Assembly: GCA_028583405.1 (NCBI GenBank)
Contig: CM053260.1
Span: forward strand, 13,290,660 to 13,354,659
From: Pogonophryne albipinna
Taxonomy: Eukaryota; Chordata; Actinopteri; Perciformes; Artedidraconidae
Reading direction: 5' to 3'
Length of the DNA: 64,000 nt
A program made the translations under genes and the position numbers. Under the pieces are notes generated by a model, which was not told the DNA's origin, made no database searches, and was given only the letters and a program-made list of their open reading frames with translations. Numbering within the stretch: position 1 is the stretch's first letter; each line of letters starts with the position of its first letter. Positions 1 to 12,620 of this stretch are shown piece after piece.

Positions 1-2100
1 GGTAATTCACTTCACCGGAATGAACAAACACATGCCCTGTGATATACTGCAAAATGTTTTAAAATGTGTCCAGGGAAGATGTTAAACTCTGCACACAAAG
101 CGAGCACAAGGCACTGTGTCTATAAAGCCTTCATTATTGATTTTAGGCAGCCGGCTTTACTCTGAGACTGAGCAGCGAAATCCTGGAAGGTAAAAACAAA
201 CTATTTGTTTCAAGGCACGTACACCTAGGAATAATGCGGTCACGATAGCAGACATTAAGTGGTTGATTCCAATAGTGAATCCAGGATTCTGGATACTCAA
301 ATTGATAGCACAATAATAATAAAAAAGAAAACTAAAAAAGCTAGTGTTGTGGAAGTTTTATAGGTCATAATTCAACCAATAATATCACGTTTATGTTAAA
401 TGATTTCCTTCAGCTGTGTCAACAACATTTTAATATATACATTTGAACATGTCATGATGTGATGTTTCATTTACGTTTGCACAATACTATTTAATGTTAT
501 TTTTGACCAAAGAGATCATATACAGATTTAGCAGCAGACATTTTCTGACAGTTTCAAAATAAAATATGATATATTAGCAAATTAACAGAACCATATCTAC
601 ATCAATTATTTGTTTGGGATCGTTGAGAAATATGAGTCTTTATAAGATTAGCAGATTTAAATAAAAAACTCTGTATGTTTTGAAATGGTTAAGCACCACA
701 AAACTTCTCTACAGTATGTGTTGGGCAAAATATCAGTAACAGTTATGGAAACAAATTAAAAAACAAACAGAATAAACTGGAGACAAGGCACTGACAATGT
801 ATGATCTGGGTCTACTTTTTCTATACCGTCGCATTTTTACTGCTAAGCTTTTTTAAGTAATTCCTTCTAACACCAACGCGGGGATATCTGCATGCAGGGC
901 TGCACTCTGCAGATATATGTATTTTCATTTATTTAAACACCGCACACAAGTGGCAGGTCATCAACCCGGGGAGCTGAAGAATCCGTGTAACCTTCCCCGG
1001 TGTCAGAAAACCAATAGAAGAAAAGTGAATAAAACAAATAGCATACGTTTCTGCTCTCCTGTCAGCCCGGGGGAGTCTGGGCCTTGGAGTAATGCTGACC
1101 AGCTCTTAACCTGCATAACGTTCAGATTACCACTGGGATTTTGAGCCTCAAATGAACACAGTCATTTTGTTTGTGTTTTTGTTTGGGGTGAATACAGTTA
1201 AAGCTAGAGTTGACACACAAACGGAGAAATATGAGCAAGGGTAACAAACAAAAGAAAAGTTGCTACTGTAGCTAACAGACCATGTCAAAGGTCTCATGGC
1301 CCTGATCAACCCGTTTCTTCGAATGGCTCATGGGAAGTCTGCATTAGTTTGCAGCAAGGTTTATTGGACAGTTCCATCATGAAAACAGACAAATGGATAG
1401 AAAGCTAGACAGATGTTCTCATATCACAATTAGAGCTGACTATTCTTAAGAGTCATGTTCAGACTATGTTAGGCAATTCTGCGAAAAACACACAGTGGTG
1501 TTATCTTGGAAGGATATGTGTTGGTGCTAGATTACTTTGTAAAATGAATGTAATATTTCTGCTGTAAACCTCAGGATTAAGACACTTTTTTAAAACTTGT
1601 TTTTATTTTCTCCAAACAACCTCAGACCTAACCTAGCAAATAACCGCATAATCTGACACATTTTAATCAGTTATAATTGAAGTGTTTGTGGGGAAATTAT
1701 GCTTCAATAGATGTATATCAAGTGCCTTGATGCACATGATCATGAACAGGTTGTAAAGGTTACAGATGCACACATTATTTTTTGTAAAATCTGTATCTAC
1801 AAGTAAACAGCTATGCTTAGTCCCTAAAAGGCAACACTGTTTTGTTGGTATTAGTTGGTGGTTTACTGCAGAAGATGTGCTAAAATACTAGTAATTATGT
1901 TTCAGTAATGTTAACATAAAGACCTCAATAAGGGTAAACCGAGCCATGTGTTAATGTGTGCTACACAATGACAGAGGGACACTTAAGATGAGCCGGCAGG
2001 AGAGAAACCGGAGCCGTAGAGTAAACTATCTATCCGGCAGAAATAGCCTGTGATGTTTCACACAGCCAGATAACAAGCTGCTGTTGTGTAAGGTCCAGGC

Positions 2101-2170
2101 CAGAAGATGAAGGGGAGGGGGGGTGAACGGGGAGGGGGAGGGGGTGAACGGGGAGGGGGAGAGGAGCTCT
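2101..2170 (+). repeat. G-rich imperfect tandem repeat
   Basis: Several runs of four to seven G separated by A or by TGAAC: GGGGAGGGGGGGTGAAC, then GGGGAGGGGGAGGGGGTGAAC, then GGGGAGGGGGAGAGG. This gives more than four G-tracts within about 55 bases on the plus strand, a composition able to form G-quadruplexes. It sits in intron 2 of cacna2d2. Confidence 0.75.
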
Positions 2171-3671
2171 CTCTCCTTTAAAGGTAACTTCTTGTGTTGG
2201 GAGGAGGGACGTTCAACTCTTCCTGTAAACTGTCTGCACGTGGAAGGGGCTTTTAAATCACAAAACAAATGGCCCTGATCATGCCCTACACTATCATCAC
2301 TCATGGATCAGCAAACTGAGAGGGGGGTGAAGCTGACATCAGCTCTACAAAGTGAGGGGGGGGGTTTGTGGAGTGAGAGCAGGGGTGATGTCTGGTGTAG
2401 CGCTGGGCATTTGAGACAGATTATTGGAAATGACTGTAGTCAGCGATAGTGAGTAAATCCAGCAGTGCACTTTGTAGAGATATCTGTTTGTTGGGGCTGG
2501 CTGTTTTGGCCGAGAGCAACCTTCTTTTTCTAAGAAGCAGGAGGAGGTTTGCAGAAGTACGAGAGAATTTTGGAATTGTGTTCCGCATGCATACAACGTA
2601 TCCGTCAATTCATAAGGGTTCAAATTGAACCAGAGGCTTCAGGGAAGTAAATGTAAAAAAATACTTCCTGCAGACAAACACATTCATGAGCATGCACACT
2701 AGCAGCACTGGAGGTAAGGACGTCTGTGTTGAAGCGAGATAAACCTGCAGCCAGCAGGAGGTCAGCAGGCCGCCTGGTGTGTGTTGACCACACAGAGTGA
2801 AGGGCAAAAGTGAAAGAGGAAGAGCAAAAAAACATACCTGGTTGAGTAAAAGAGGAAAACTCTGTTAATATGCACTCAGGCTATCCCTCCCTGCTTTATG
2901 TGTGGGTATATTGATCTGGGTGGGCATCATTCTCAGGTTTCCAGTAATCAAGAGCAGCCAACAGCAGAAGCAGAGGGTGTGGAGGCTCGGCAGACAGATC
3001 GTCAGAGTGTCGGTCTGAGGCGGGGGTTCAGGAGCAGTCATGTGCACCAGGCTCAATTATTCATGCTGATTAGACTCTTCTTATTGAAATGAATTAGAAA
3101 GAGTTCAACATATGTTGCATGGCATCGCCATATGAGAAGCCTGCTTAATTGAAGCTGTGCTCTTTGCAAGTTAGAACATTTGGTGCCTAATCTCCACTGC
3201 ACCGTGAGGCTCTAGTCAAGTCACCAGGTGCTTTTTCATTTCATTTTCTAATGACGATAGTACCCTGTGAATTACATTACATTACATACTTGACCAAACC
3301 ATGGTCTGCAGTGTTTTCCCTTCACCTTCTAGTATTGGTTCTGCATTGCATTCTTGGAAACGCAACCGAGATGGAGCTAAAAAAGAGGTACTGTCCACAA
3401 CTTTTGATGGAAAAAACAAACAAACAATTGATCTGTGCCGTATCATGCTGTAGAAAATGAGGCTTCACTTGTGTTAAACTTCAGATCATTCCTTCATTTT
3501 TCTTATCCTACCACCCTACTTAAATGTATTGTTAAAAATTAACCACAGGTCCCAAGACCTTCTGGCTTATGACTCCTACATAAAAGCAGCATGTCATGTT
3601 TCAAATGTCTAAGAGGCTTTTAGTTGTTCCAGCAAAAAGCGATTTCCCCTATAAACTTTACTGTGATTCAT

Positions 3672-4009
3672 TTAAAGGTGGGGTAGGTAATTTTGGAGAA
3701 ACCAGCTGGAGTGTGCAAGAATTTGAAAATACACAGCCGGAAAAAATCTGCCCAAGATACAAGATAAGTTTGTGCACCGATGGAAGGCTGACAGGCAGGT
3801 AGGCCATCCAGTTATTTTAGCCAGGCCGGCTAAAATGATTGGTCGTGCTTTTTACAGTACTACGGCTTCCACAGATGACATTTTTTAATGGATTTTTTGT
3901 CAAAGCACTTAAGATATTCATTGCTATCGGGATGTTAAGAGCATTCCATGGAATATAACGAAAAGTGTATCTCGAGCCGGTTTCTCAAACTTACCTACCC
4001 CACCTTTAA
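3672..4009. mobile_element. TTAA-flanked MITE, short copy (330 bp)
   Basis: The ends are inverted: AGGTGGGGTAGGTAA at 3676 and TTACCTACCCCACCT ending at 4005, each bounded by TTAA (3672-3675 and 4006-4009). TTAA duplication is the signature of piggyBac- and Kolobok-type transposases; this copy has no open frame for one. A second, longer copy with the same ends is at 53,206-53,732, and both share the interior GTGTATCTCGAGCCGGTTTC. Assignment to a superfamily is inference. Confidence 0.85.
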
Positions 4010-7000
4010 ACGAATGTCATGGCCGAAAAAGGTCATCTTATCCAATATCTCATGGAACACCTTTAATCGTCACATGACCCTTCAAATGTATCTTGTGACG
4101 CAATGGTGGAGGCCTGAACCTGATGTTGGAAACCACTGGACTAACTACCACCTGTAGAAGGTAAGTAGTTTAAACTAGCTCCACTTTGACCAGATACAGT
4201 ACAACAGTAAAATGCAGCTGACGTGGGAATGTTATTCATGACATTCATTTACCAGTTACAGGAGCTGTTCTGCTCAAGAATGAGTAGTTTTACTTTTATA
4301 ACTTTCAGTAGATTTAGCTAATAAAACCTCTGTATTTCACATTAAAAAGACAAAAGAATCTGCTACTTTTACTATCTGAACACATGTTCTACCACGGGAA
4401 GAAGAGCATTTTTATTATTATTAATAAGCTACAGTAGGTACAGTGAACATGTGACCACCTGGTGTCTAAATATGTACATAGTAATAATATCTGCCTGTAT
4501 CTTTGATAAATCATCAAATCTCTGTAATGACAGTGTGTGGGTGTAGGCCGCTGCTCACGTGTGCCTATTAAAACTGTTCTGAATAAGCCTGAGGATAAGG
4601 AAACAATGCCAGTGTCCACCGCCGCCTCTCATCACCACGTACTGTAACACATCAAACGCAGCAGCACACAGGATAATGAGGAGGATAAGGACTATAAACA
4701 GCATCCGTCTGCTCACATTTAAAATGTACAAATTCCCGTCCTTCTTCTCGATCATTTCATCCATCTTAAGTATGACTCTAAATATACACACACAAAACCG
4801 CCTGAACATCCATCTCAATTGTCAAGCCATACTTCATCCTATCCCTCTGGAAGCCCCCCCTCCCTCCTCCGCTCTGAATGCCGCCCACTCTCCTTGTCTA
4901 TCCGCACACCACACTCTTCCATTGGAAACTTTCAACTCCTCTGATACATCACTCACCCTCTATCTTCCTTTCACTCCACCGGGGAACAATAACATCTTGA
5001 CCAAACCCGGGGCAGAATATATAAGAATGTGATTTTAACATTTTTAATACCTTGAGTTTTATTTATTACTTGAGAGGCCTCAAAGTAAAACACATCAAAA
5101 CATTGTTGTTTCTTAAGTTGACCAATTCCAAACATATTCATCTATTTTTGTGCGGCCCTGTCTTGGCCTTTCAGTTCACCTCCTACCTTGCTTGTCAGAA
5201 AAAATGCAATCTCTACAAGAGGAACTGAACAGACCACATTATAATAAACTTACTTCCCTGTCTCCTTCCATGTAAGACAAACTCCAAAATAATTTGCACA
5301 CACTTTACATTGTGAGAATAAACTGTGCATGAAGAGGAAGGGGGGCGCAGAGGGAGGCAATCTTGTTACCAGCCGGCATAGCCCTGGGAAGATTTCTATC
5401 AGATACACGTATAGAGAGAGGCATCCATTTAGAAAATGGCTTTTCTAGGCATGCTGGGCCATTTAGCACACCCTGTGACGACTCCTGTTTGGGGCCATGA
5501 TAAATGTTCTCCCACACCCGCTCTGCGCACACTGTCAGGCCAGCACACACACGCACACAGCCATATGGGCATCCTGCACGTGACATAACTGGGATGAACG
5601 TAATACTATTTAGTGCTAATGGCTTGACTGGGTTTGGCTCAGAGAGCAGACTCCAGCAACATGTAGACTCAATTAGTACTTAACATCATGTCAACATCAC
5701 ATCTCAACCTTAGTTTACTCAAGATTATTCAGCTAAGTACATCCAAGTTTTACCACAAGCAGCTAAGAGACACCATAACATATATGTAATCCATACATAC
5801 AGTAATAACATAGCTATTAAATTACTCCACTGGCAGGATTGAATCAGACACTTTTTTCAAGCAATAATACCAAACATTTCAAAGTTCAGGCTCACCAGTA
5901 TTTGATAATTGTCCTTGTCTTATGTCATAATAAATGTAATATATATGTTCTTTTTTACTGTTGGTCAGACACAGCAAGCAATCTGATGGCAGCAATTGGG
6001 CTTCAGGAATTTCTGATACCATTTTCTAGCATTTTATAAAATATGATAAATTAGTGTATCAAGAAAACAAGAATCAGAGTAATTGGAAACAGAATCAAAG
6101 TTGCAGTCCCTTAATATGAGAATGATCACTACCAAAATATATGCAAAGTAAATTAAACATAAGTAGAGTAGAAAAAACCACACCTCTCCAAGTTTTGGCT
6201 ATATGAGAGAAAATACTCCTACCTGTTACGCTCCTAAACCCTGAATAAACTCTTAAAATGTATTGTTACCAAGCGTAAATCAAAATAGTTTTTCAAAGTT
6301 GGTGAAATTACATTCAGAAGATACTTTAAAAAACTGTGTAACATTGCGTTAGAAGTCTCCTGCCATTTAAAAGTCCACATTGCTCAGTGGGAATACTGAA
6401 ACATTACTGAAACAACTCTGAAAGGCAAATATTTTGATAGGTAAACATTCTCTGTTTTGATTTGTTTACACTGGACGAGTGCAAAAAACTAAAATATCAA
6501 CCCATCTCTGTCGTGCAGTCTGAGTGTCTGCTGATATCCACCACTGGCCACTAACCTTCACTCCAGCACGATCGCTGTCAACTCACTTCCTGCTCTCTGG
6601 GATCCATCAATGTCGCCAGCACACTAACAGCCATCACACTAACCCCTGTTACTGCTAGCATCAAAGCCGCCACAGGCACCTACCGGCTGGATGAATCACA
6701 CTCACCCAAACAGCAATAATGAAGCATTTATCTCAGGATGCATTACAAACCCTGGAAGCACGTTGAACATGCGCACACGGCGGAAATATGATGAAAGGGT
6801 GTCAATCACACTCTGCTCGACCATCTGCTCTACCACAGACAGACACGTTACACACAGCCTCATACCAGGACACAGACGCAAACAATCGACACCACATTAC
6901 CCTAAATGTATCATTTAGAGTTATACATTTAAAATCTTCTTCAAACCAGTGAAAACAGTGTGTTCATTAGCTAAAAATACCTTTCGTCTAGTGTATCTTC

Positions 7001-7297
7001 ACTGATAACATATAAATGTTTACATGATTGAAGGTCAATCAAATGGAAAATCAATAATCAAAAAAATTCTTTAAACAAACAAACTGATTTACAATGGGGA
7101 AAAAGTACATTTATTTCTGATTTCTAAATGATCACATAGAATACACTTAAGTCCTAAAATGTAATGTCTTTATTAGATCAAAATAGTGCTCATTCAAACC
7201 CATTACCCCACAGACACACATGGGAGCTTATGTTGTGAAAACTCACTTATTAATAATGCAGTAAAAAGTGCTGCGTCAAAACGTGACGTCAACTTAC

Positions 7298-7379
7298 CGA
7301 TCTCATCTGCTGGGTTCCGGTGACGTGCTGCAGAACCTTTTCCAGCTCCTTCTCGATGCGTCCTGCCCAGTGAATCATT
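7298..7379 (-). CDS. cacna2d2: cacna2d2 coding exon 2
   Basis: Seen: minus-strand exon of 82 bases, preceded by a pyrimidine-rich tract ending TTTTCCAG and followed by GTAAGTT. The exon 1 phase (two bases left over) is completed by its first base. It then reads 27 codons, MIHWAGRIEKELEKVLQHVT followed by GTQQMRS, and ends in phase 0. This is the short amphipathic segment just after the signal peptide in alpha2delta-2, containing the HWA...E...QQ pattern. The next expected exon (the IYKDN-type segment) was looked for on the minus strand between here and base 1 and not seen, so intron 2 probably runs past the left edge. Both splice signals, the phase and the family match agree. Confidence 0.85.
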
Positions 7380-8849
7380 CTGGAAAATAAAAATAGACAC
7401 TTTAAATCTTCATGCCTTGATTACCTGAACATATCAATCATTTGTTTCTCTGCCATTGGATGTGAGTGAAAGTGGTAGTTAGATGGTGTCAGAAAGAGTC
7501 TCCCCATATCTCTGTGCATCTCTATTGTAAAACTGCCATACTTTCCATGTTTTACAACTCACTATCTTGATGCATCCCTGTCCAACCACACCTACTGTTT
7601 GGGTTCGTCATCATCATATATCTGGTCAGCCCTGGCAGGACTCGCAGCGAACATGCCTGACTTGGCTGGGCTGGGATCAGTTGATCTGCGATAAAAACTG
7701 CTCAAGTCTGACAGAAACGCACCCTAAGCAGGAGCTGATCTGCGTAAGAAAGAGCCAAGTTTGGAATCAAGAGATCAAACGGCTAGGGCTCATCACTGCA
7801 GAACTCCCAGCAAGCAACAAATGCCTTAATGGATCAAGATTTGCACAAAATTTCTTGGATACCTGGATACAAGATGAACAATCCATGTGCATGGCCACGA
7901 GAAAGTGTCACAAAAAAGAAAACATAAGGAAAGCTTGTCTTTCAGTAATCAGATATATAAATTCCGTCACGAATTTGAAAGCCAACCACTGACTTCATGC
8001 CAACCTTTTCCTTTCAGCAGCCTGCAGATAGCTAATCACTAGCATCAACAACACAACAGTCGTTTGTCTTTTTATATGATGACTGAAAGAAATGTCATCC
8101 TTAAATGTCAGATTTGCTCAGTAGACAAGAGGGAAGACAGATTTATTAAATTGTACAAATCGTGCAAGTAGTGACAGGGCTCGCCTTATTCAGGAAGCCA
8201 GAGCTGGGGCTCATCAGGAGAGTAACAGCAGAGCAAACACGCCAGGCAAGTGCACACAGGCTGTGTTTATAGGGTAGAGGCAAGCAAGAAGGCCTCAAAC
8301 AGGACGATGCAGAGAGGGACCGCTGGGGAGAGCTTCTGAATATGAAAAGGTCACCTCAATACGAAATAAAAACAAGCTTAGAGTGAGAGCAAAGCTGAGC
8401 AGTGATACTAACAGTGAGGGACATTACCTCTGCCCCAAGCCAGGCAGACTTCTTACGCAACTTCATTAGTCTACACACAGACACACACACAATACACAGT
8501 ATATCATCATTTAAATATGATAGAATGACATGCAGAAAGGGGGTCCTACGTTATGTCTTTTATTGTAAGTAGATGTAAATGCACATATACCGTTGGGATG
8601 GGTAATCGTGGTGAAGTCAAGCAGCACAACTTTGACCAAACCAATCAGATTGAATTGATAATGGGGTATATCTGTTTTCATGCCACATTAAATCTAAACT
8701 GAGGACGGATGATGTTGTCTATAATGTGGCTTGATGGTTGAGGAAATTATTTGTAAAGCCTGTTCAGTTTACTCTGCTACAACTACATAGTGTATAACAT
8801 TTGGATAGAGTCTTCATGACGTCAGCTATTGGATTCCTGACAGCGGTTA

Positions 8850-9166
8850 TGAAGCCATAAGTGAGTGGTGTGGCCATCGTCATGTTGGCAGTGCTGACTC
8901 CGCCTAATATCCTGGCTAATCCAAAATGGGCAAAGAGGTGGAGCTGAGCCCAGGTGAGCTGTGAGGAAACCCACCTGTCACTCAATGTGACCACTCCCTT
9001 AATTATGCATACCCTTAAGCCCTAATATAATTTAAAAACCGAGTTGTATACAATTGGTTGAGGTTCAGAGACTAAAATCGTGTTTTGTACCAGGCTGTAA
9101 ACATTTCTACTGTAAAGTTTTAACATTTAGGGTTTATGGAGATTGAGTTATTTTTGAGCAAGCCAA
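8850..9166. repeat. Dispersed teleost repeat fragment
   Basis: The text from GTGAGTGGTGTGGCCATCG through CACCTGTCACTCAATGTGAC, AATTATGCATACCCTTAAG and GTACCAGGCTGTAAACATTT matches, from memory, an interspersed repeat common in percomorph genomes. I could not see termini or a target duplication. A probable relative is at 41.5-41.9 kb. Confidence 0.45.
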
Positions 9167-10243
9167 TAATCTTTAAAAAAATCGTCAGTTTTTGGCAAGT
9201 GCAAATTGTTACACAATATGGTGATAAAGATTATTAATGTTGCTTTAGCATAAGTGTATTACATTTAAACGTGTACAGGCTGTACAGACACGCTTTGCAC
9301 AAATTGGCCTTGTCACTCTTAGTTCCAGGTGTTTGCATATTCTAAATCCATTTCATTATGTACATCAAGTTTAATCAATAACCCACTTAAAAATGCACAG
9401 TATACCTATCCAGTGACAGCCAGCAGAAGTCAACATGTTAGCCTTTACACAACAGATCAGAATCAGGAAAAATCACATAGTTGCCCCAAAATCATTTAAT
9501 GCCGTTATGTAAAACGTCATTATTGACTTGAGATTAATGTTGGACTAATTGTAAATCAAAGGAGAAAAATATTTCACACTCCCAAATGTGCAGAACTCTG
9601 CATTCAGCGATTATAGGAGGAGATGCTTGATAAATAAATGATGTCCACTATTGGCCTGATTTTTAATGAATGCTTAGAGACCCCATGTTTTGAAAGCTGT
9701 GATCTCTCTTAAAAACTGAGTTTTCAATGAACACTATATGAAAGCCCACTGATGCTCGCTGGCTCTTCTTCTGACATAGTATTACAACTTTACTATGTGC
9801 CTCCTGTGTTTTTTATTTATTTGTTTTGCATTATGATTTATGTAAGGTTAACATAAGTCAGATATACATCATCACCATGTTCATTCTGCTGAAATGGATC
9901 CAAATGCAATGCTGAAATATCTCTAGGGCAAAAGCTAACTATTTTTGTATGTTGGGAAATAAATAAAATTGGAGGGAAAGGCTCTGAATTGCTTAGTAAT
10001 GATATTTTTTAAATACTTTAAGAATAGTGTACAGTTAGATAGCAGTTATAGAAACATGTTTCCTCCACATAATTTAGAAATATGGAAATCATTTCCAGAA
10101 TGCAAACATCTTCTACTGCCACATACAGACACACAATACTATACACACCAACACTGCAATCCAATAGCTACATTAAAAATGAAGATTACATTCTGCCCTC
10201 GCTTATGGACACATTTACTCAGGTACACACACATGCTCCAACC

Positions 10244-10244
<1 letters not shown>

Positions 10245-10314
<70 letters not shown>
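10245..10314. repeat. (GT)35 microsatellite
   Basis: Uninterrupted GT dinucleotides for 70 bases in cacna2d2 intron 1, flanked on the left by a short ACACAC run. The apparent poly-Val-Cys frames across it are artefacts. Confidence 0.98.
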
Positions 10315-10315
<1 letters not shown>

Positions 10316-12079
10316 ATGCCTTTCGACACACGCAGTGGCCACAGCCACTCCCCATACGCTTCATTTACGAAACAGGGAAATTCTAACATATAGCAAAGTG
10401 ATGTGGATGACACAAACACAATTTGAAAAACAAGAGATGGCTGACTATAATACGGGGTAAATAGATCAACAGGCTTTAGACTATTAATGTATCTAATAAG
10501 ATTAACATTGATTTTACAATGGTTTACAATTATTAATCTCAAATAAAGTGACTTGAGATGTATTTGGAGGAAATATTACAAACAAGGCCATTTTTATCCT
10601 TTACTACAGGGATACATTCTAAAAATATATTTCAATACAATAAATATAATTTCATATTCTATGGAAATGTGTTAGTGAAACCATCCATACTTTCCTTTAT
10701 GGTGCTCAAGTGATAAAATCAATGATGCAGCTAATTGTCCTTTTAAGTCATTGAGCAATGATATAACATACGTGATTTTCCTTTGAAAGTCACCTTGGCC
10801 ATCAGGAATAACAAAGAGATCAGCCAGTGGATAAATCATAGAGGAATTATTTAGATTCTCCTTTTCTGTGAACCTGACTAATAATAACTACAGGCTATGT
10901 TCGCATCAGATTATCACGTCATGGAGTAGTGAGGAACTGTTGCACCCTAAAGCATTCATAATGTATAGAAACATATTATAAAATAATTTCAAACGAATGA
11001 ACGGTAGGCTACCTTTAAAAAATAGGAACAAAGGCAGATTATTGTTATAATAGTTCGCCGATGCTAAATATTGTGAGTACTGCTCGTGCTGACGATGATG
11101 TTTCGGTCTGCCTCCGTGTGTCATTCAAGGTGAAACTATTATGTTGTTGGTATTTTAGTAGAAATAACCTTTTAAAAATTCAAATATGTATAATGGCAAC
11201 ACTATTTCCCAACAGGTGTAGGCTACCCGCTGAGAACAACGATAGTTTACACACAGCTGGGTGCTCAGCTACTTTCTCTGCCTGCGGTCACATGGATAAA
11301 ACAACACGGGGATACAGGCATTGGCAACTATAAGTTCTACAATACTAATGTCTTTGAGAACATTTAAAAAAATACCAGAAATCAGTATGTGAGCTATATC
11401 GCTCCATAGGTCCCACGAACAGACTCTAAACAAGTTGATTTGAAGTTTGGTGAGGATCGACTTTAAATACAGACTTCATCTGAAGGTTTAAAGACCTGGC
11501 GCTCCTGCTGCATTAACTAATTGGTTTAGTCTCTGAATCAAACTCATCCTGTAAAAACACGAGTGCACCCTGCTGTGGGATAGACAAGATTATATTCACG
11601 GTGCGTGTGCATCCAGTGGAGGACTTTTTAGACAAGCCTCTTTGTAGCTCAACCTATCTTTCATGCGTAAATGGGATATTCTCCCCCATGCAGCGACAGG
11701 GAAACAACACGTCAAGTATTATTATCATCATTTTTATTTGTATCCCTATGACTGTTCAAAGACATTATTGTTCGCTTGGTTTATTCGCCAGTGGCACCTG
11801 TGTATGCTCCTTGTAGCCTGTTCCCATGTTGACGAATTGAATAGGGCTTTGGGTATTACATGCCACAGCAATCACAAAAACAATAACAACACGGGCTTTA
11901 TGAGAGCGAGATTCATAACGCGACATCAGAGACTGTGTCTTCTGTGTTTGAACATCAGGGGCACAGCTCCTCTCGCTCCGAGGTAAACGCCGCTGCATGT
12001 GCAGGCTCGGCGGGGCCACCTGTCCTAGTTCCGCGCTTCGCACCCCGGTGTATCCCCCAAAACGGTGCAGGGTACTTAC

Positions 12080-12195
12080 GTGTAGTGCTGGGGAAAGAGG
12101 TGAGTCCCGTCCGTCGGCGTGGAGACGCATATGATAAGTACAGTTTGGATTGCGAAGAGACAGAAAACACCGTACGACTGCGCGCAGATCGCCAT
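12080..12195 (-). CDS. cacna2d2: cacna2d2 coding exon 1 (calcium channel alpha2delta-2 subunit, N-terminus)
   Basis: Seen: on the minus strand an ATG at 12195 in strong context (A at -3, G at +4) opens 38 codons plus two bases, ending at a consensus GTAAGT donor (bases 12079-12074). Residues 1-25 form a signal peptide with a hydrophobic core (about residues 8-24); the mature start is TPTDGTHLFPQHY. Joined to exon 2 it gives FPQHYTMIHWAGRIEKELEK, closely matching the conserved start of mature alpha2delta-2 (human form [20 protein letters not shown], recalled from knowledge). Known: alpha2delta subunits are secreted, GPI-anchored glycoproteins with VWA and Cache domains that traffic and modulate Cav1/Cav2 channels; those domains lie in exons outside the window. 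The alpha2delta-1, -3 and -4 N-termini differ at these positions. Which teleost paralogue (a or b) this is cannot be told. An out-of-frame ATG lies 7 bases upstream. Confidence 0.85.
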
Positions 12196-12620
12196 TTTCC
12201 ATTAAATATTCAAGAAACTGGGATAAATAAGAGAAGGACCGGAAGGACAGTCTCTCGCCGCTGAGCTAAGAATAACCGCGCTCCAGAGAAAGTGTTTGGT
12301 GGGAGCTGATGGTTGGCAGAGGCTTCTGGACACTTCAGCCAGCAGTGAAACCTCAAGCAGAGACGCGCAGAGAGGATTGGCAGCTGAAGACCCGGGAGAC
12401 CAGGATCAGGACGATGCTGTGCCGCTGCTGCTGATGTGCCTGCTTGCCTATTTGCGCACTCACTGTCCTCCCTCCCACTCCGCCGCCGCACATTTGCTCC
12501 TTTTCTCTCCCACTCTCTCCAATGTTGCATCCATACAGCGAAGCTGGCCAACACAGGAATTGAGTGTTTCAATCTGGGTTTTCAAAATAAAAAACATTTA
12601 TTGTTTTTAGGACGATATAT
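12196..12620 (-). promoter_or_regulatory. cacna2d2: cacna2d2 5' UTR and proximal promoter zone
   Basis: Upstream (to the right) of the cacna2d2 ATG the DNA is clearly richer in G, C and CpG than the surrounding AT-rich sequence; this composition begins inside exon 1 near 11,935 and fades near 12,530. No TATA box is obvious. Read on the minus strand it holds a purine-rich stretch (GGAGAGAGTGGGAGAG) and a CAGCAGCAGCGG run. The exact transcription start cannot be placed from sequence alone. The upstream ATG at 12202 would lie in the leader. Confidence 0.5.
12200..12202 (-). promoter_or_regulatory. Upstream out-of-frame ATG overlapping cacna2d2
   Basis: An ATG (context TTTAATGG, weak at -3) lies 7 bases before the cacna2d2 ATG in another frame. 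That frame runs 41 codons to the exon 1 donor and stays open for all of exon 2 when spliced. It could lower main-frame initiation or be bypassed by leaky scanning; this is inference. Confidence 0.45.

Larger units (their letters stand above)
1..7297 (-). other. cacna2d2: cacna2d2 intron 2 (partial)
   Basis: Sequence downstream of the exon 2 donor, running off the left edge. It holds a G-rich run near 2.1 kb and a TTAA-flanked MITE near 3.7-4.0 kb. I see no further coding exon; the many short open frames lack splice context or family resemblance. Confidence 0.65.
7380..12079 (-). other. cacna2d2: cacna2d2 intron 1
   Basis: The 4.7-kb interval between the exon 1 donor and exon 2 acceptor. It contains a dispersed repeat near 8.85-9.17 kb and a (GT)35 microsatellite. 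A 141-codon plus-strand open frame at 7567-7992 resembles nothing I recognise and is probably chance. Confidence 0.75.

Noticed and set aside
4555..4777. Minus-strand frame with a hydrophobic segment (RRMLFIVLILLIILCAAAF)
   Set aside because: Looks like a membrane helix, but it lies in cacna2d2 intron 2, has no recognisable relatives or splice context, and AT-rich DNA readily encodes such stretches.
7567..7992. 141-codon plus-strand frame in cacna2d2 intron 1
   Set aside because: No domain, composition or homology I recognise; length is compatible with chance.
10139..10542. Open frames with long poly Val-Cys or Thr-His stretches
   Set aside because: Produced solely by the GT microsatellite; the same happens at the CA tract near 42.4 kb.
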